From Thiohalocapsa sp. PB-PSB1 (lineage in GTDB: Bacteria; Pseudomonadota; Gammaproteobacteria; Chromatiales; Chromatiaceae), in assembly GCA_016745215.1 (NCBI GenBank), contig CP050890.1, forward strand, positions 1,860,001 through 1,924,000: a stretch of DNA of 64,000 bases. The letters run 5' to 3'. The notes beneath the pieces are model-generated. The model ran no database searches, was not told where the DNA came from, and saw only the letters and a program-made list of their open reading frames with translations. Numbering within the stretch: the first letter of the stretch is position 1; each line of letters starts with the position of its first letter. This document shows positions 9,372 through 20,300 of the stretch, piece by piece. Made by a program: the position numbers and the translations under genes.

Positions 9372-9599
9372 ATGCCCGATTACCGAAACAAGTTAGGCTT
9401 GTGTGAGGCCGGCTTCTTGGTGGCGGCTGTCTTCTTGGTTGGCGTCGTCATTGTGGGGACCTACAGTATCTTTTCGGCTTTGGTCTTAGGGCAAGACGAC
9501 GTTTATGGTGTCTCGTTTTTGGTGCGGACGGGTGTGCCTTTGGTGCTGGGGCTCCTGGTCGCAGTCGCATTTGCGATATGCGTCCGTCGAAAATCGTAG
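9372..9599 (+). CDS. Two-helix small membrane protein, candidate immunity protein for the Rhs tip
   Basis: The 75-residue product has two hydrophobic helices (residues 12-36, GFLVAAVFLVGVVIVGTYSI; and 50-70, TGVPLVLGLLVAVAFAICV) joined by a short polar loop, with a basic tail (RRKS). It starts 7 bp after the Rhs stop codon and shares the lower-GC composition of the Rhs 3' end. In polymorphic toxin loci the gene directly after the toxin tip usually encodes its immunity protein, and a membrane immunity protein suits a tip that acts on or at the membrane. The family is not recognised, so the role is inferred from position alone. Confidence 0.6.
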   Translation: MPDYRNKLGLCEAGFLVAAVFLVGVVIVGTYSIFSALVLGQDDVYGVSFLVRTGVPLVLGLLVAVAFAICVRRKS

Positions 9600-9670
9600 T
9601 GTGAGGCGGTCATTGTGTGCACAATGCGAGGCCGTAGGTTGGGGTGAGGAACGAACCTCAACGGAGCCCA

Positions 9671-9742
9671 GAGGGATAAACAAGGATGGACCAAGGGATA
9701 AACACGGACGGACCACAAAGGGATAAATAGGGACGGACCACG
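9671..9742 (+). repeat. Three tandem copies of a ~24-bp unit
   Basis: The unit is 'agggataaacacggacggaccaca' with slight variation (gagggataaacaaggatggacca / agggataaacacggacggac / aagggataaatagggacgga). It lies in the 290-bp gap after the Rhs locus. No gene is visible in this gap; a GTGCAC-centred palindrome (attgtgtgcacaat) lies at about 9612-9625. Confidence 0.75.
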
Positions 9743-9891
9743 AATAATGCGATTTTGGGTGATGAGCCAAGCCTATCAATCGATGGCGACATAAGGCAAT
9801 TCATCCATCCGATGGGCCTGATCAACCCGTGCAGCTTGGGTTGAGGCATGAATCCCGGCGCGTGAGCTAAGAGTTCGCCAAATGCCACGAA

Positions 9892-10200
9892 ATGCCTAAG
9901 CTCTACGAATACTACGGACTGGTCATCCTGTTCTATGCCAATGAGCACGAGCCGGTCTATGTCCACGCCAAAAGCCAGGGCAGAGAAGCCCGGGCGGAGT
10001 TTGTGATCGTTGACGGAAGGATTCAGCGGGTTCGATTTGAACCCAGTGCCGGACGCGCGCCGCTCACGCCGAAGGAGATGCAATACTTCCGAGAGCTGGT
10101 GCACGCACGGGGCGAGGAGATTGTCCGCAAGTGGATCGACTTCTTCGTGCTCAATAAATCGATCAGCGCGGAGCGGATTACACAGAGGCTGAAGAAATGA
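9892..10200 (+). CDS. DUF4160 protein (toxin-antitoxin-like pair with DUF2442)
   Basis: The 102-residue protein shows the DUF4160 layout: an opening LYEYYGLVILFYANEHEPVYVHA with the conserved HEPVYVHA, a β-rich middle (REARAEFVIVDGRIQRV), and a helical end with VRKWIDFF. DUF4160 genes are regularly found next to DUF2442 genes and are regarded as toxin-antitoxin-like, without an established biochemical activity. Here the stop overlaps the DUF2442 start by 4 bp (ATGA), so the two are translationally coupled. No strong ribosome-binding site precedes the ATG. The pair lies directly downstream of the Rhs locus. Confidence 0.85.
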   Translation: MPKLYEYYGLVILFYANEHEPVYVHAKSQGREARAEFVIVDGRIQRVRFEPSAGRAPLTPKEMQYFRELVHARGEEIVRKWIDFFVLNKSISAERITQRLKK

Positions 10201-10475
10201 AGGCAGAAATCAACATACGAGATGCAGCCCTGGCCCAAGATTATCGCTTGCGCCTCATTTTCGACGATGGCAGGGAGCAGACGGTGGATTTTCTGCCGTT
10301 CCTCGCACGCTCCCACCATCCCGACATCCGGGCCTTCCTCGACAAACAACGGTTTGGACAGTTCCGCGTCGAGCACGGCGATCTCGTGTGGGGAGACTAC
10401 GACCTCTGCTTTCCCATCATGGACCTCTATGACAACTGCATCCTGCACGTGCCGGAACAGGACTCGGCAGCATGA
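10197..10475 (+). CDS. DUF2442 protein (partner of the DUF4160 gene)
   Basis: The 92-residue protein has the DUF2442 pattern: a β-strand rich first half (YRLRLIFDDGREQTVDFLPFL) and the late-family signature FRVEHGDLVWGDYDLCFPIMDLY, where the W and the D-L-Y end are typical. It overlaps the preceding DUF4160 gene by 4 bp. DUF2442 proteins are small single-domain proteins, thought to be the antitoxin-like member of the pair; that role is inference from gene order. Confidence 0.85.
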   Translation: MKAEINIRDAALAQDYRLRLIFDDGREQTVDFLPFLARSHHPDIRAFLDKQRFGQFRVEHGDLVWGDYDLCFPIMDLYDNCILHVPEQDSAA

Positions 10476-10595
10476 CGCCAGGTCCGTGGGTCAAGACGAA
10501 GAACGATCCCCAACAGTCAAGGGCCGAACCGGGGTATTCCGACCGCACATCGAACGACGGGACGACAAACGCACTCGCCTTCTGAGGCCAAGACC

Positions 10596-10826
10596 ATGAA
10601 CGAACCACGACTCGCACGCATCACGTTGGAGCCCGGAAAGTGTAGCGGCAGCCCCTGCATACGCGGCTACCGCCTGCGTGTCAGCGACATACTCGCGCTG
10701 CTGGGGGCCGGTGCCTCGCATGCCGAGATCCTCGAAGACTACCCGTTTCTGGACGAAGAAGACATCCTCGCGGCCCTGGAGTATGCGGCGATCCAGTTGA
10801 GCCATCCGGTGCTGGTTGCAGCGTGA
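10596..10826 (+). CDS. DUF433 antitoxin-like protein
   Basis: The 76-residue protein carries the DUF433 hallmarks: RITLEPGKCSGSPCIRGYRL near the start, then the helix-turn-helix-like block VSDILALLGAGASHAEILEDYPFL and EDILAALEYAA. DUF433 proteins are short DNA-binding-like proteins found upstream of PIN-like DUF5615 genes, and they are treated as antitoxins. GAGG lies about 9 bp before the ATG. The stop overlaps the GTG start of the following DUF5615 gene by 4 bp. That partner is broken here, so this antitoxin may be an orphan. Confidence 0.88.
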   Translation: MNEPRLARITLEPGKCSGSPCIRGYRLRVSDILALLGAGASHAEILEDYPFLDEEDILAALEYAAIQLSHPVLVAA

Positions 10827-11187
10827 ATCTGCTGGTGGACAACCAGTTGCCGGCGGCGTTTGCTGCTGGTGGACAACCAGTTGCCGGCGGCGTTTGCGCG
10901 GTTGTTGGCCGATCGAGGGACCGCGTGTCGTCATGTGTTGGACCTTGGCATGGGACGAGCGACGACCGCGAGATCTGGGAGTTCGCGAGGAATGAGCACT
11001 GGGTGATCGTCACCAAGGACTCGGATTTCGGCTGATGGTCGGTCGCGATGGTGAGGCGGCTCCGCAAGTGGTCCGGGTGAGAATGGGGAACTGCCGTAAG
11101 GCCGCGCTGTTTGCGGTTGTCGATGCGCTGCTCCCCGACTTGCGTCGGCTGCTGGCGGAAGGGAAGAGGGTGATCGAGATTCACTGA
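10823..11187 (+). pseudogene. Broken DUF5615 (PIN-like) toxin gene with a 34-bp tandem duplication
   Basis: The GTG start gives NLLVDNQLPAAFA, the usual DUF5615 opening with its active-site Asp. A 34-bp direct duplication (10831-10864 repeated at 10865-10898) then shifts the frame. The expected sequence continues in another frame as RHVLDLGMGRAT. A missing G in the codon for Asp of 'ATDREIW' (about 10965) brings the first frame back (DREIWEFARNEHWVIVTKDSDFG), after which another missing G near 11033 creates a stop. The rest of the domain (LMVGRDGEAPQVVRVRMGNC ... RRLLAEGKRVIEIH) is readable to a stop at 11185-11187. DUF5615 proteins are PIN-like presumed nucleases. Three lesions make a functional product unlikely. 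Confidence 0.85.
10831..10898 (+). repeat. 34-bp tandem duplication inside the DUF5615 gene
   Basis: Two adjacent copies of 'gctggtggacaaccagttgc' plus 'cggcggcgtttgc(t/g)', differing only at the last base. Since 34 is not a multiple of three, the duplication alone destroys the frame. Confidence 0.95.
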
Positions 11188-11397
11188 CGCCCGGCGATGA
11201 TGGACGCTCGCGAGGGTATAGGCGGGTGACGACCACGAATGCGGCAGTGGACATGGCCATAGGCTAGAGCGAGGACGCTGTCCCAGGGCTCGCGGCCGGC
11301 GAGCAAAGGCAGGACTGCGAGCTAGAGAGCAGGCAAGTGCCAACGATTGTAGGCACAAACTATTGAGGCGGTTGAAGACGCACCGGAGAGCAGAGCA

Positions 11398-14300
11398 ATG
11401 ACGCACAAGAGAACGGCTTGGTGGAATCGGCTGGCGCTGTCGGCGATCGTCGGCTTGCTTGCAGCCATCGGCACGCTTACTGCAGCTCCAAGCCGGGCGG
11501 AGACCATAGCCTACGGCTACGACCCCGGCAATCGCCTGGAATCCGTCGAGTACGACGACGGCCAGTCCATCCGCTACGTCTACGACAACTTGGGCAACCA
11601 GCTGGTCCGCCTGACGCTGGCGGCACCCGAGGCCAATAACCCGCCGGGCACGGTCACGCCGGGCGTCGCCGACGGCACCGAACTCACCTACACGGCCGTC
11701 ACGCTGGACTGGTCTGCGGCGGTCGATCCGGATGCGGGCGACGCGGTCGTCTACTACCTGCATCTCGGTACCGAGGCCGACCCACCGCTGGTCTACAGCG
11801 GCTGGGAGCGCAGCTATACCCCGCCCTATTCGTTACAGCCCCTAACGACCTACTTCTGGAGCGTCGTCGCTCGCGACAGCCAGGGCGCCGAGTCGGTCAG
11901 CGGCCCCTGGACCTTCATTACCGGCAACGAGCCCCCGACGCCGATCATCGATGCGAGCCCCACCGAGGCCATCGTCCCCTACACGGCCAACCTCACCGAC
12001 GCCTCGACCTCCACCGACGACGCCATCGCGTCCCGTGCCTGGGATTTTCTCTGCGACGGCAGCATCGACGCGACGACCTCAACGGCGAGCTACTACGTCT
12101 CTGCCGCCGGTGATTACGAGATCTGTCTCGCGGTCACCGACGAGGCGGGGGCAACGGAATCCACCAGCGTGACGCTGTACGGTCGCATCGATACGGACGG
12201 TGACGGTGTCTTCGACATCGCCGACAACTGCCCGGCGGACGCTAATGCAGATCAGTACAATCTCGACGGCGACGATCTCGGTGATGTCTGCGATGACGAC
12301 CGGGACGGCGACGGGGTGACGAACGCAGCGGACCCATTCCCGGATGATGCCCGCTACACCGCGGACAGCGACGGCGACGGCATCGGCGACAGCTGGGAGA
12401 TCGCCGAATTCGGTGATCTGATCACCGCGGACGACACGACCGACTTCGACGGCGATGGGAGCTCCGACCTGGATGAGTTCCGTTACGACTCCGACCCCCA
12501 GTACGCGCCGCCGTTCGTCGACACGGCGCCGATCGCCGCCGGCGGTGACCACAGCTTGGCCCAGCGCACCGACGGCCGACTCTACGCCTGGGGCTACAAC
12601 GGCAACGGACAGCTCGGCGACGGCAGTTACACGAATCGGAACTACCCCGCATTCGTCCGCGATGACACGGGGGCTTTCGTTTACGATATCCAAGACATCG
12701 CAGCGGGCGGTGATCATTCCCTGGCAGTGTTGGGCGACGGCTCGCTCATCTCTTGGGGCTACAACGGCTACGGACAGCTCGGCGACGGGACCAACACGCG
12801 TCGCGCGGATCCGGTCGCGGTGATCGACGGCTATGGCGATCCTGTCATCGACGCCGTGTCGGTGGCCGCCGGTGCGAATCACAGCCTGGCCCTGCTCGAC
12901 GATGGCTCCCTGCTCGCCTGGGGCTACAACGGCTACGGCCAGCTCGGCGACGGCACGACCACCAGCAAGTCGACACCGGTGCGGGTGCGCGATGCGGTCG
13001 GCGACACACTCACCGGCATCATCGCCGTCGCCGCGGGTCAGAACTTCAGCCTGGCACTGCGTAGCGATGGCACGGTCTGGGCGTGGGGACGCAACTATCA
13101 GGGTCAGCTGGGGGACGGCACGAACAGCAACTCCGCAAGCGCGCAGCGCGTGCTGGACGCTCGCGGGATGCCGATCAACGGCGTGGTGGCTGTCGCGGCC
13201 GGTTTCCGGCACGGTCTGGCACTGAGCGAGGCCGGCACCGCGGTTGCTTGGGGCGACAACGATTACGGACAGCTCGGCGACGGTTTCACCGTTGATCGCC
13301 GAGTTCCGGTGCAGGTGATCGATGCTTTCGGTACACCTGTAGACGGAATGTCGGCCTTGGCCGCAGGCGAATGGCACAGTCTGGCGCTTGCATCAGGCGG
13401 CGATGTCCTCGCTTGGGGACGCAATAACCTGGGCCAGCTCGGCGAAGGAACGTTGAGCGACAGCAGCATCCCGACATCGCTTGGGCTCACCGGCATCACC
13501 GGCATCGACGCCGGCTCCGAGCATAGCCTCGCGGTCACCGATGATCTGACCGCCTTCGCCTGGGGCAGGAACGCGCTGTTCCAGCTCGGCGACGGCACAG
13601 CGACGGACCGCCGCTCTCCGGTTGTCGTCATCGACAACAACCTTGCGCCCATCTTCCCGGTGGGCAAGCCGTCCACCGACCCGGCTGCGGACAGCGACGG
13701 CGACGGCGAGCCGGACTCCACCGACGCCTTCCCCTACGATCCCGCCTATCGGCTCGACGCCGATGGCGACGGGATCGCTGACGAGTGGGAGCTGGCCAAC
13801 TTCGGGGATCTGCTGACGGCCGGGATCGGCACCGACTACGACGGTGATGGCCTGTTGGATAGCGAGGAATTCGAGCATGGCTCGGACGCCACCGTGGCGC
13901 CAGAGATGGTCGAGGACGTGGTCGCCACCGGCGCCAACCACACGCTGGCCCTGCGCACCGATGGACGGGTGCTGGCCTGGGGCTACAACGGTTACGGGCA
14001 GCTCGGCAACGGCACGACGCAGAACCAGAGCCAGCCGGCCCTGGTGCCGGGGCTGGCGGACATCCGCAGCCTTGCCGCCGGGCAGAATTTCAGTCTCGCC
14101 CTGGCGGAGGACGGCACGCTCTGGGCCTGGGGCTACAACGGTTACGGTCAGCTCGGCATCGGCTCCACCACCGCCAGTTATACCCCTGTCCAGGTACTCG
14201 ATGGCAGCGGCGCGCCCTTCGGCGGCGTCATCGCCATTGCCGCGGGTGAGCACTCCGCCTATGCGTTGCGCGCCGACGGCACCGTCTGGGCCTGGGGCTA

Positions 14301-17300
14301 CAACGGCAGCGGCCAGCTCGGCGACGGCACCACGGCCAACAAGTCCCTGCCGCAGCGCATGCGCGACATCAACGGCTCGCCCATTACCGGGATTGTCGAT
14401 ATCGCGGCAGGGCTCGATCACGCCTTTGCGCTCCGCGCGGACGGGCGTCTGTTCGCCTGGGGCTACAACGGTTATGGCGCACTTGGCGACGGTACCAGCA
14501 CGAACCGCTATTACGCGACCCTCGTCATCCAGTCCAACGGCGTAGCCTTCGGCAATGTGGTGCAGGTCGCCGCCGGGCGCTATCACAGCCTGGCGCTCAC
14601 CAGCGGCGGCGAGGTCTTCGCCTGGGGTTACAACTATCAGGGCCAGCTCGGGGACGGCACCACCACGTCACATTCGTACCCGGCGCGGGTCTATGGCGAC
14701 GGCGGCTTCCCGCTCTCCGGCATCCAGTCCATTGGTTCCGGCTGGAACCATGGCCTCGCCACACAGGCGGACGGGACGGTCATCGCCTGGGGGCAGAACG
14801 ACCAGGGGCAGCTTGGCGTGCGTGTCAAGGACAGATCCACACTCGGCCTGGCCTTGGCTGATGTTGCCGGCGCGGTGGGCGTCTTCGGCGGCGAGGACTT
14901 CAGCGTCGCGCTGCTGAGCGACGGCACCTTGAAGGCTTGGGGAGACGGGGATTACGGCCAGCTCGGCGACGGAACCTTCTGGGATCAAGACGCCGCGGTC
15001 CAGGTGCTGGACGGCAATTTGGATGCCATGGGTCTGTTCGGCTCGGCAAGCACCGGCGACGCTGACGGCGACGGCGATCAGGATGCGAGCGACGCCTTCC
15101 CGTTGGATGCGCGCTGGCAGGACGACGTCGACGGCGACGGCCTTGCGGACGGTTGGGAGCAGGCGGTCTTCGGCGACCTGACGACGGCCGACGCGACGAC
15201 AGACAGCGACGGCGACGGCGTGCTCGACATCGACGAATTCCGCCACGGGTCCGATGCACTGATCGCCGCGGCGTTCACCGAGCAAGTCATCGCCGCCGGC
15301 GGCTACCACAGCCTGGCGCTGCGTCTCGACGGCAGCGTGCTGGCCTGGGGCTACAATTACTACGGCCAGCTCGGCGACGGTACGAGCGGCTCCTACGCCG
15401 ACCAATCCCATCCGCAGGCGGTCTTCGGCCTGAGCGACATCATCGCCGTGGCCGCCGGCGAGTATCACAGCCTGGCGCTCGACCGCGCCGGCCAAGTCTG
15501 GTCCTTCGGCTACAACAGCCAAGGCCAGCTCGGCGACGGCACCACCGACACCTCCACCCTGCCGACGCAGGTGCTCGACGCGGACGGGACGCCGTTCGGC
15601 GGCGTCATCGCCATTGCCGCCGGCAACAGCCACAGCTTCGCACTCAAGGCCGACGGCACGGTGTGGGCCTGGGGCTACAACGGTTACGGCCAGCTCGGCA
15701 CCGGCGAGAGCGGCTCCGCCACCGACCGGCTGTACCCGACGCAGCTCACCGACGCCAACGGCCTGCCCATCACCGGCATCCTCGCCATCGCCGCCGACAG
15801 CAATCACAGCTTCGCGCTGAAGGCCGACGGCCGGCTGCTCGGCTGGGGCTACAACGGCTACGGCACCCTGGGCGACGACACCACCACCAACCGCCTGCGC
15901 CCGATCGCCGCGCTCGGGCTCGACCATCGCCCGCTCGCCGACGTGGCCGAGGTGGCCGCCGGCAGCAACTTCACCCTGGTGCGCTTCGCCAACGGCGGCG
16001 TGCAGGCGTTCGGCTACAACGGCTACGGCCAGCTCGGCGACGGCACCACGCGCCAGCACGGCTACCCGCTGCCGGTGGTCGATGAGCGCTTCGTGCCCAT
16101 CGGCGCCATCGCCGGGCTCGCCGCCGGCGAACGCCATAGCCTGGCCATGACCGCCGACGGGCGCCTGCTCAGCTGGGGCGACAACGACTACGGCCAGCTC
16201 GGCGACGGCGGCTGGTCCGACCGCTACCGGGCGGCGACCGCCATCGACGCCGCGGGCGACACCCTGCTGGACATACAGGCCATCAGCAGCGGCGCCTACC
16301 ACAGCCTCATCCTGCTCGACGACGGCACCCTGCTGTCGCTGGGGTACAACAATCACGGCCAGCTCGGCGACGGCACCGGCAGCAATCAGCCCTGGGCCGT
16401 GCCCGTGCTCGACGGCAACGCCCTGCCCATCACCGACATCGGCGAGCCCGGAGACCCGGCCGACCCGTTGCTCGACAGCGACGGCGACGGCGTGCCCGAT
16501 GCCAGCGACGCCTTCCCATTCGACGAGCGCTGGCAAAGCGACAGCGACGGCGACGGGCTCGCCGATGAGTGGGAGCTCGCCACCTTCGGCGACCTGGCCA
16601 CTGCCAATGCGAGCACCGACACCGATGGCGATGGCGTACTGGATAGCGACGAATTCGAGCACGGCTCGGACGCTGCCGTTGCCGCCGCCATCGACGACAG
16701 CGCCGCCGTTGCCGTCGGCGAGACCCACAGCCTCGCCGTGCGCAACGACGGTCGCGTCTACGCCTGGGGCGACAACCAATACGGCGCCCTCGGCGACGGG
16801 ACCACCACCGACAGCAGCTACCCGCTGCTGATCCCCGGCCTGAGCGACATCCGCGCCGTCGCCGCCGGCCAATACTTCAGCCTCGCCCTTGACGGCGCCG
16901 GCCAGGTCTGGGCCTGGGGCCGTAATTACTACGGACAGCTTGGCGACGGCACCACCGACGACCATTACCTGCCGGCCCCGGTACTCGCCGCCGACGCCAG
17001 CCCCTTGAGCGGCATCGTCGCCATCGCCGCCGGGCGCTACCACAGCGTGGCCCTGGCCGCCGACGGCACCGTCTGGACCTGGGGCTACAACGGCAACGGC
17101 GAGCTCGGCGACGGCAGCACCGTCAACAACCCCGTGCCGCAACGACTCGGCGACAGCAATGGAGAGCCCATCACCGCCATCGTCGCCATCGCCGCCGGCT
17201 GGAACCACAACTTGGCGCTGAAGGCCGATGGCCGCATGCTCGCCTGGGGCAACAACGGCTCCGGTCGTCTCGGCGACGGCACCAGCACCAACCGCACGCG

Positions 17301-20300
17301 TGCGCGACTGGTGCTCGACGACGGCTACCGTGCGCTCCAGGGCATCATCGCCATCGCCGCGGGCAGCGATCACAGCCAAGCGCTACATCAAGACGGCTAC
17401 GTGCTCAGCTGGGGCTACAATAACTATGGCCAGCTCGGCGATGGCACCACCGATACGCACTACCTGCCGCAATGGGTGATCGACGCCGCCGGATTCCCGC
17501 TCATCGACATCGTTGCTATCGGTGCCGGTATCGAGCACGGCGCTGCAAGCACCAGTGATGGGCGCCTGTTCACCTGGGGCCGAAATCATGTCGGCCAGCT
17601 CGCTGACGGCAGTTGGAGCGACCGCAGCTGGGCCGCATCGGCCAAAGACAGCGCCGGCGATCGGCTCACCGACATCATTGGCCTCTACACCGGCGGCTCG
17701 CACCTGTTCGCACAGCAGCGCGACGGCAGCCTGTTCGGGTGGGGGGCTGGCAGCGATGGGCGCCTGGGCGACGGCAGCACTTGGAATCAGCCTTGGGCGG
17801 TGCCGGCGATCGACGCTGACCAGCAACCGTTGGCCAATGTCGGCCAGCCTGGCAGCGGCGACGCCGACGGCGACGGCGAGCCCGATGCCACCGACGCCTA
17901 CCCGCTGGACGCCCGCTACAGCACCGACAGCGACGGCGACGGCCTGGCGGACGGTTGGGAGCTCACCGGCTTCAGCGACCTCGCAACGGCCGACGAGATC
18001 ACCGACAGCGACGGGGATGGCGTGCTGGACGGCGACGAATTCGCCCACGGTTCCGATGCCCTGATGCCAGCGCCCTTCACGCCGCAGGTGATCGCCGCGG
18101 GCGGCTATCACAGTCTGGCGATCCGCGTGGATGGCAGCGTGCTCGCCTGGGGCTACAACAACTACGGTCAGCTCGGCGACGGCAGCAGCGGCTATTACGC
18201 CGACCAGGCTTATCCGCGAGCGGTGTTCGGTCTGACAGATATCATCGCCGTGGCCGCGGGCGAGCAGCACAGCCTAGCGCTCGACCAGGCTGGGCAAGTA
18301 TGGGCTTTCGGTCACAACAACGAAGGCCAGCTTGGCGACGGCAGCACCGACAACGCCAGTCTGCCGACGGCCGTGATGGACGAGAGTGGCGTACCCTTCG
18401 ACGGCGTCATCGCCATTGCCGCGGGTGACGACCACAGCTTGGCACTCAAAGCCGACGGCACCGTTTGGGCCTGGGGCTCGAACGACTCCGGCCAGCTCGG
18501 CACCGGGGAGAGCGGTTCCAGCACCGACCGGCTGTATCCGACGCAGCTGCGCGACGCCAATGACGAGCCCATCACCGGCATCGTTGCCATCGCCGCTGGC
18601 AGCAGCCAGAGCTTTGCGCTGAAGGCCGACGGTCGGCTGCTCGGCTGGGGCTACAACGGCTATGGTGTGCTGGGCGATGACACCACCACCAACCGGCTGC
18701 ATCCCGTTGCCGTGCTGGATCTCGATCATCGTCCGCTGGCCGGCATTGCCGAGGTTGCCGCTGGCAGCAACTTCACGCTGGTACGTCTGCTCGACGCTAG
18801 CGTGCAGGCGTTCGGCCGTAACAACTACGGACAGCTCGGCGACGGCACCACGCGCAACCACGGCTACCCGCTGCCGGTGGTGGATATGGGTTTCGTTCCC
18901 ATCGGCGCCATCGGTGGGCTCGCTGCTGGTTGGCGTCACGTTCTGGCCATGACAACCGATGGCCGCCTGCTGAGCTGGGGCGATAACGACTACGGCCAGC
19001 TTGGCGACGGTGGCTGGAGCGACCGTTACCGCGCTGCTGGCGTCATCGACTACGCCGGCAACGATCCGATGGATGTACGAGCCATCAGTAGCGGCGGCTA
19101 CCACAGCCTCGTGCTGCTTGGCGACGGCACCCTGCTGTCGCTGGGCTACAACAACCACGGCCAGCTCGGCGACGGCACCAGTGCCAATCAGCCCCGGGCC
19201 GTTCCCGTGCTTGACGGCAACGCCGTGCCCATCGCCGATATCGGCGAGCCCGGCGACCCCGCCGATCCTGCCTTCGACAGCGATGGCGACGGCACCCCGG
19301 ACAATGCCGACGCCTTCCCGTTCGACGAGCGCTACCAGAGCGACGGCGACGAGGACGGACTTGCGGACGAATGGGAGCTCGCCACCTTCGGCGACCTGAC
19401 CACCGCCGACGCCACCACCGACAGCGACGGCGACGGCGTGCTCGACAGCGACGAATTCGCGCACGGCTCCGATGCCGCGGTGGCAGCCGCCATCGACGAC
19501 AGCACCACGGTTGCCGTTGGCGAAACCCACAGTCTTGGCATACGCAACGACGGACGCGTGTATGCCTGGGGCGACAACTACTACGGCGCCCTCGGCGACG
19601 GCACCACCACCGACAGCAGCTACCCACTGTTGATCACGAGCCTGACCGACATCCGTGCCGTGGCCGCTGGGCAATACTTCAGCCTCGCGCTGGACGGCGC
19701 TGGGCAGGTATGGGCCTGGGGCCGTAACAATTACGGCCAGCTCGGCGACGGCACCACCGACGATCATCCGCTGCCGGCACCGGTGCTGGCCGCCGATGGC
19801 AGCCCACTGGCGGGCATCATCGCCATCGCTGCCGGTCGCTACCACAGCGCGGCGCTCGCCGCCGACGGCACCGTCTGGACCTGGGGCTACAACGGCAACG
19901 GCGAGCTCGGCGACGGGAGTACGATCAACAACAGCATCCCGCAACGCCTCGGCGACAGCAACGCCAGCCCCATCACCGGCATCGTTGCCATCGCCGCCGG
20001 CTGGCACCACAACTTGGCGTTGAAGGCCGATGGCCGCATGCTGGCCTGGGGCGACAACGGCTCCGGTCGGCTCGGCGACGGCACCAGCACCGATCGCAGG
20101 CGTCCGCGGCTGGTGCTCGAAGACGGCTACCGGGCGCTCGCAGGCATCGTTGCCATCGCCGCGGGCAGCGATCACAGCCAAGCGTTGCATCAAGACGGCT
20201 ACGTGCTCGCCTGGGGCTACAACAACTATGGCCAGCTCGGCGACGGCACCACCGATACGCACTACCTGCCGCAATGGGTGATCGACGCCGCCGGATTCCC

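Noticed and set aside
14668..17379. Long open frame (903 codons) on the minus strand of the RCC1 gene; similar ones at 18274-21126 and 12079-13377
   Set aside because: Caused by the GC-rich, periodic coding of the plus-strand blades. The translations are low-complexity V/A/G-rich repeats without domains or ribosome-binding sites.
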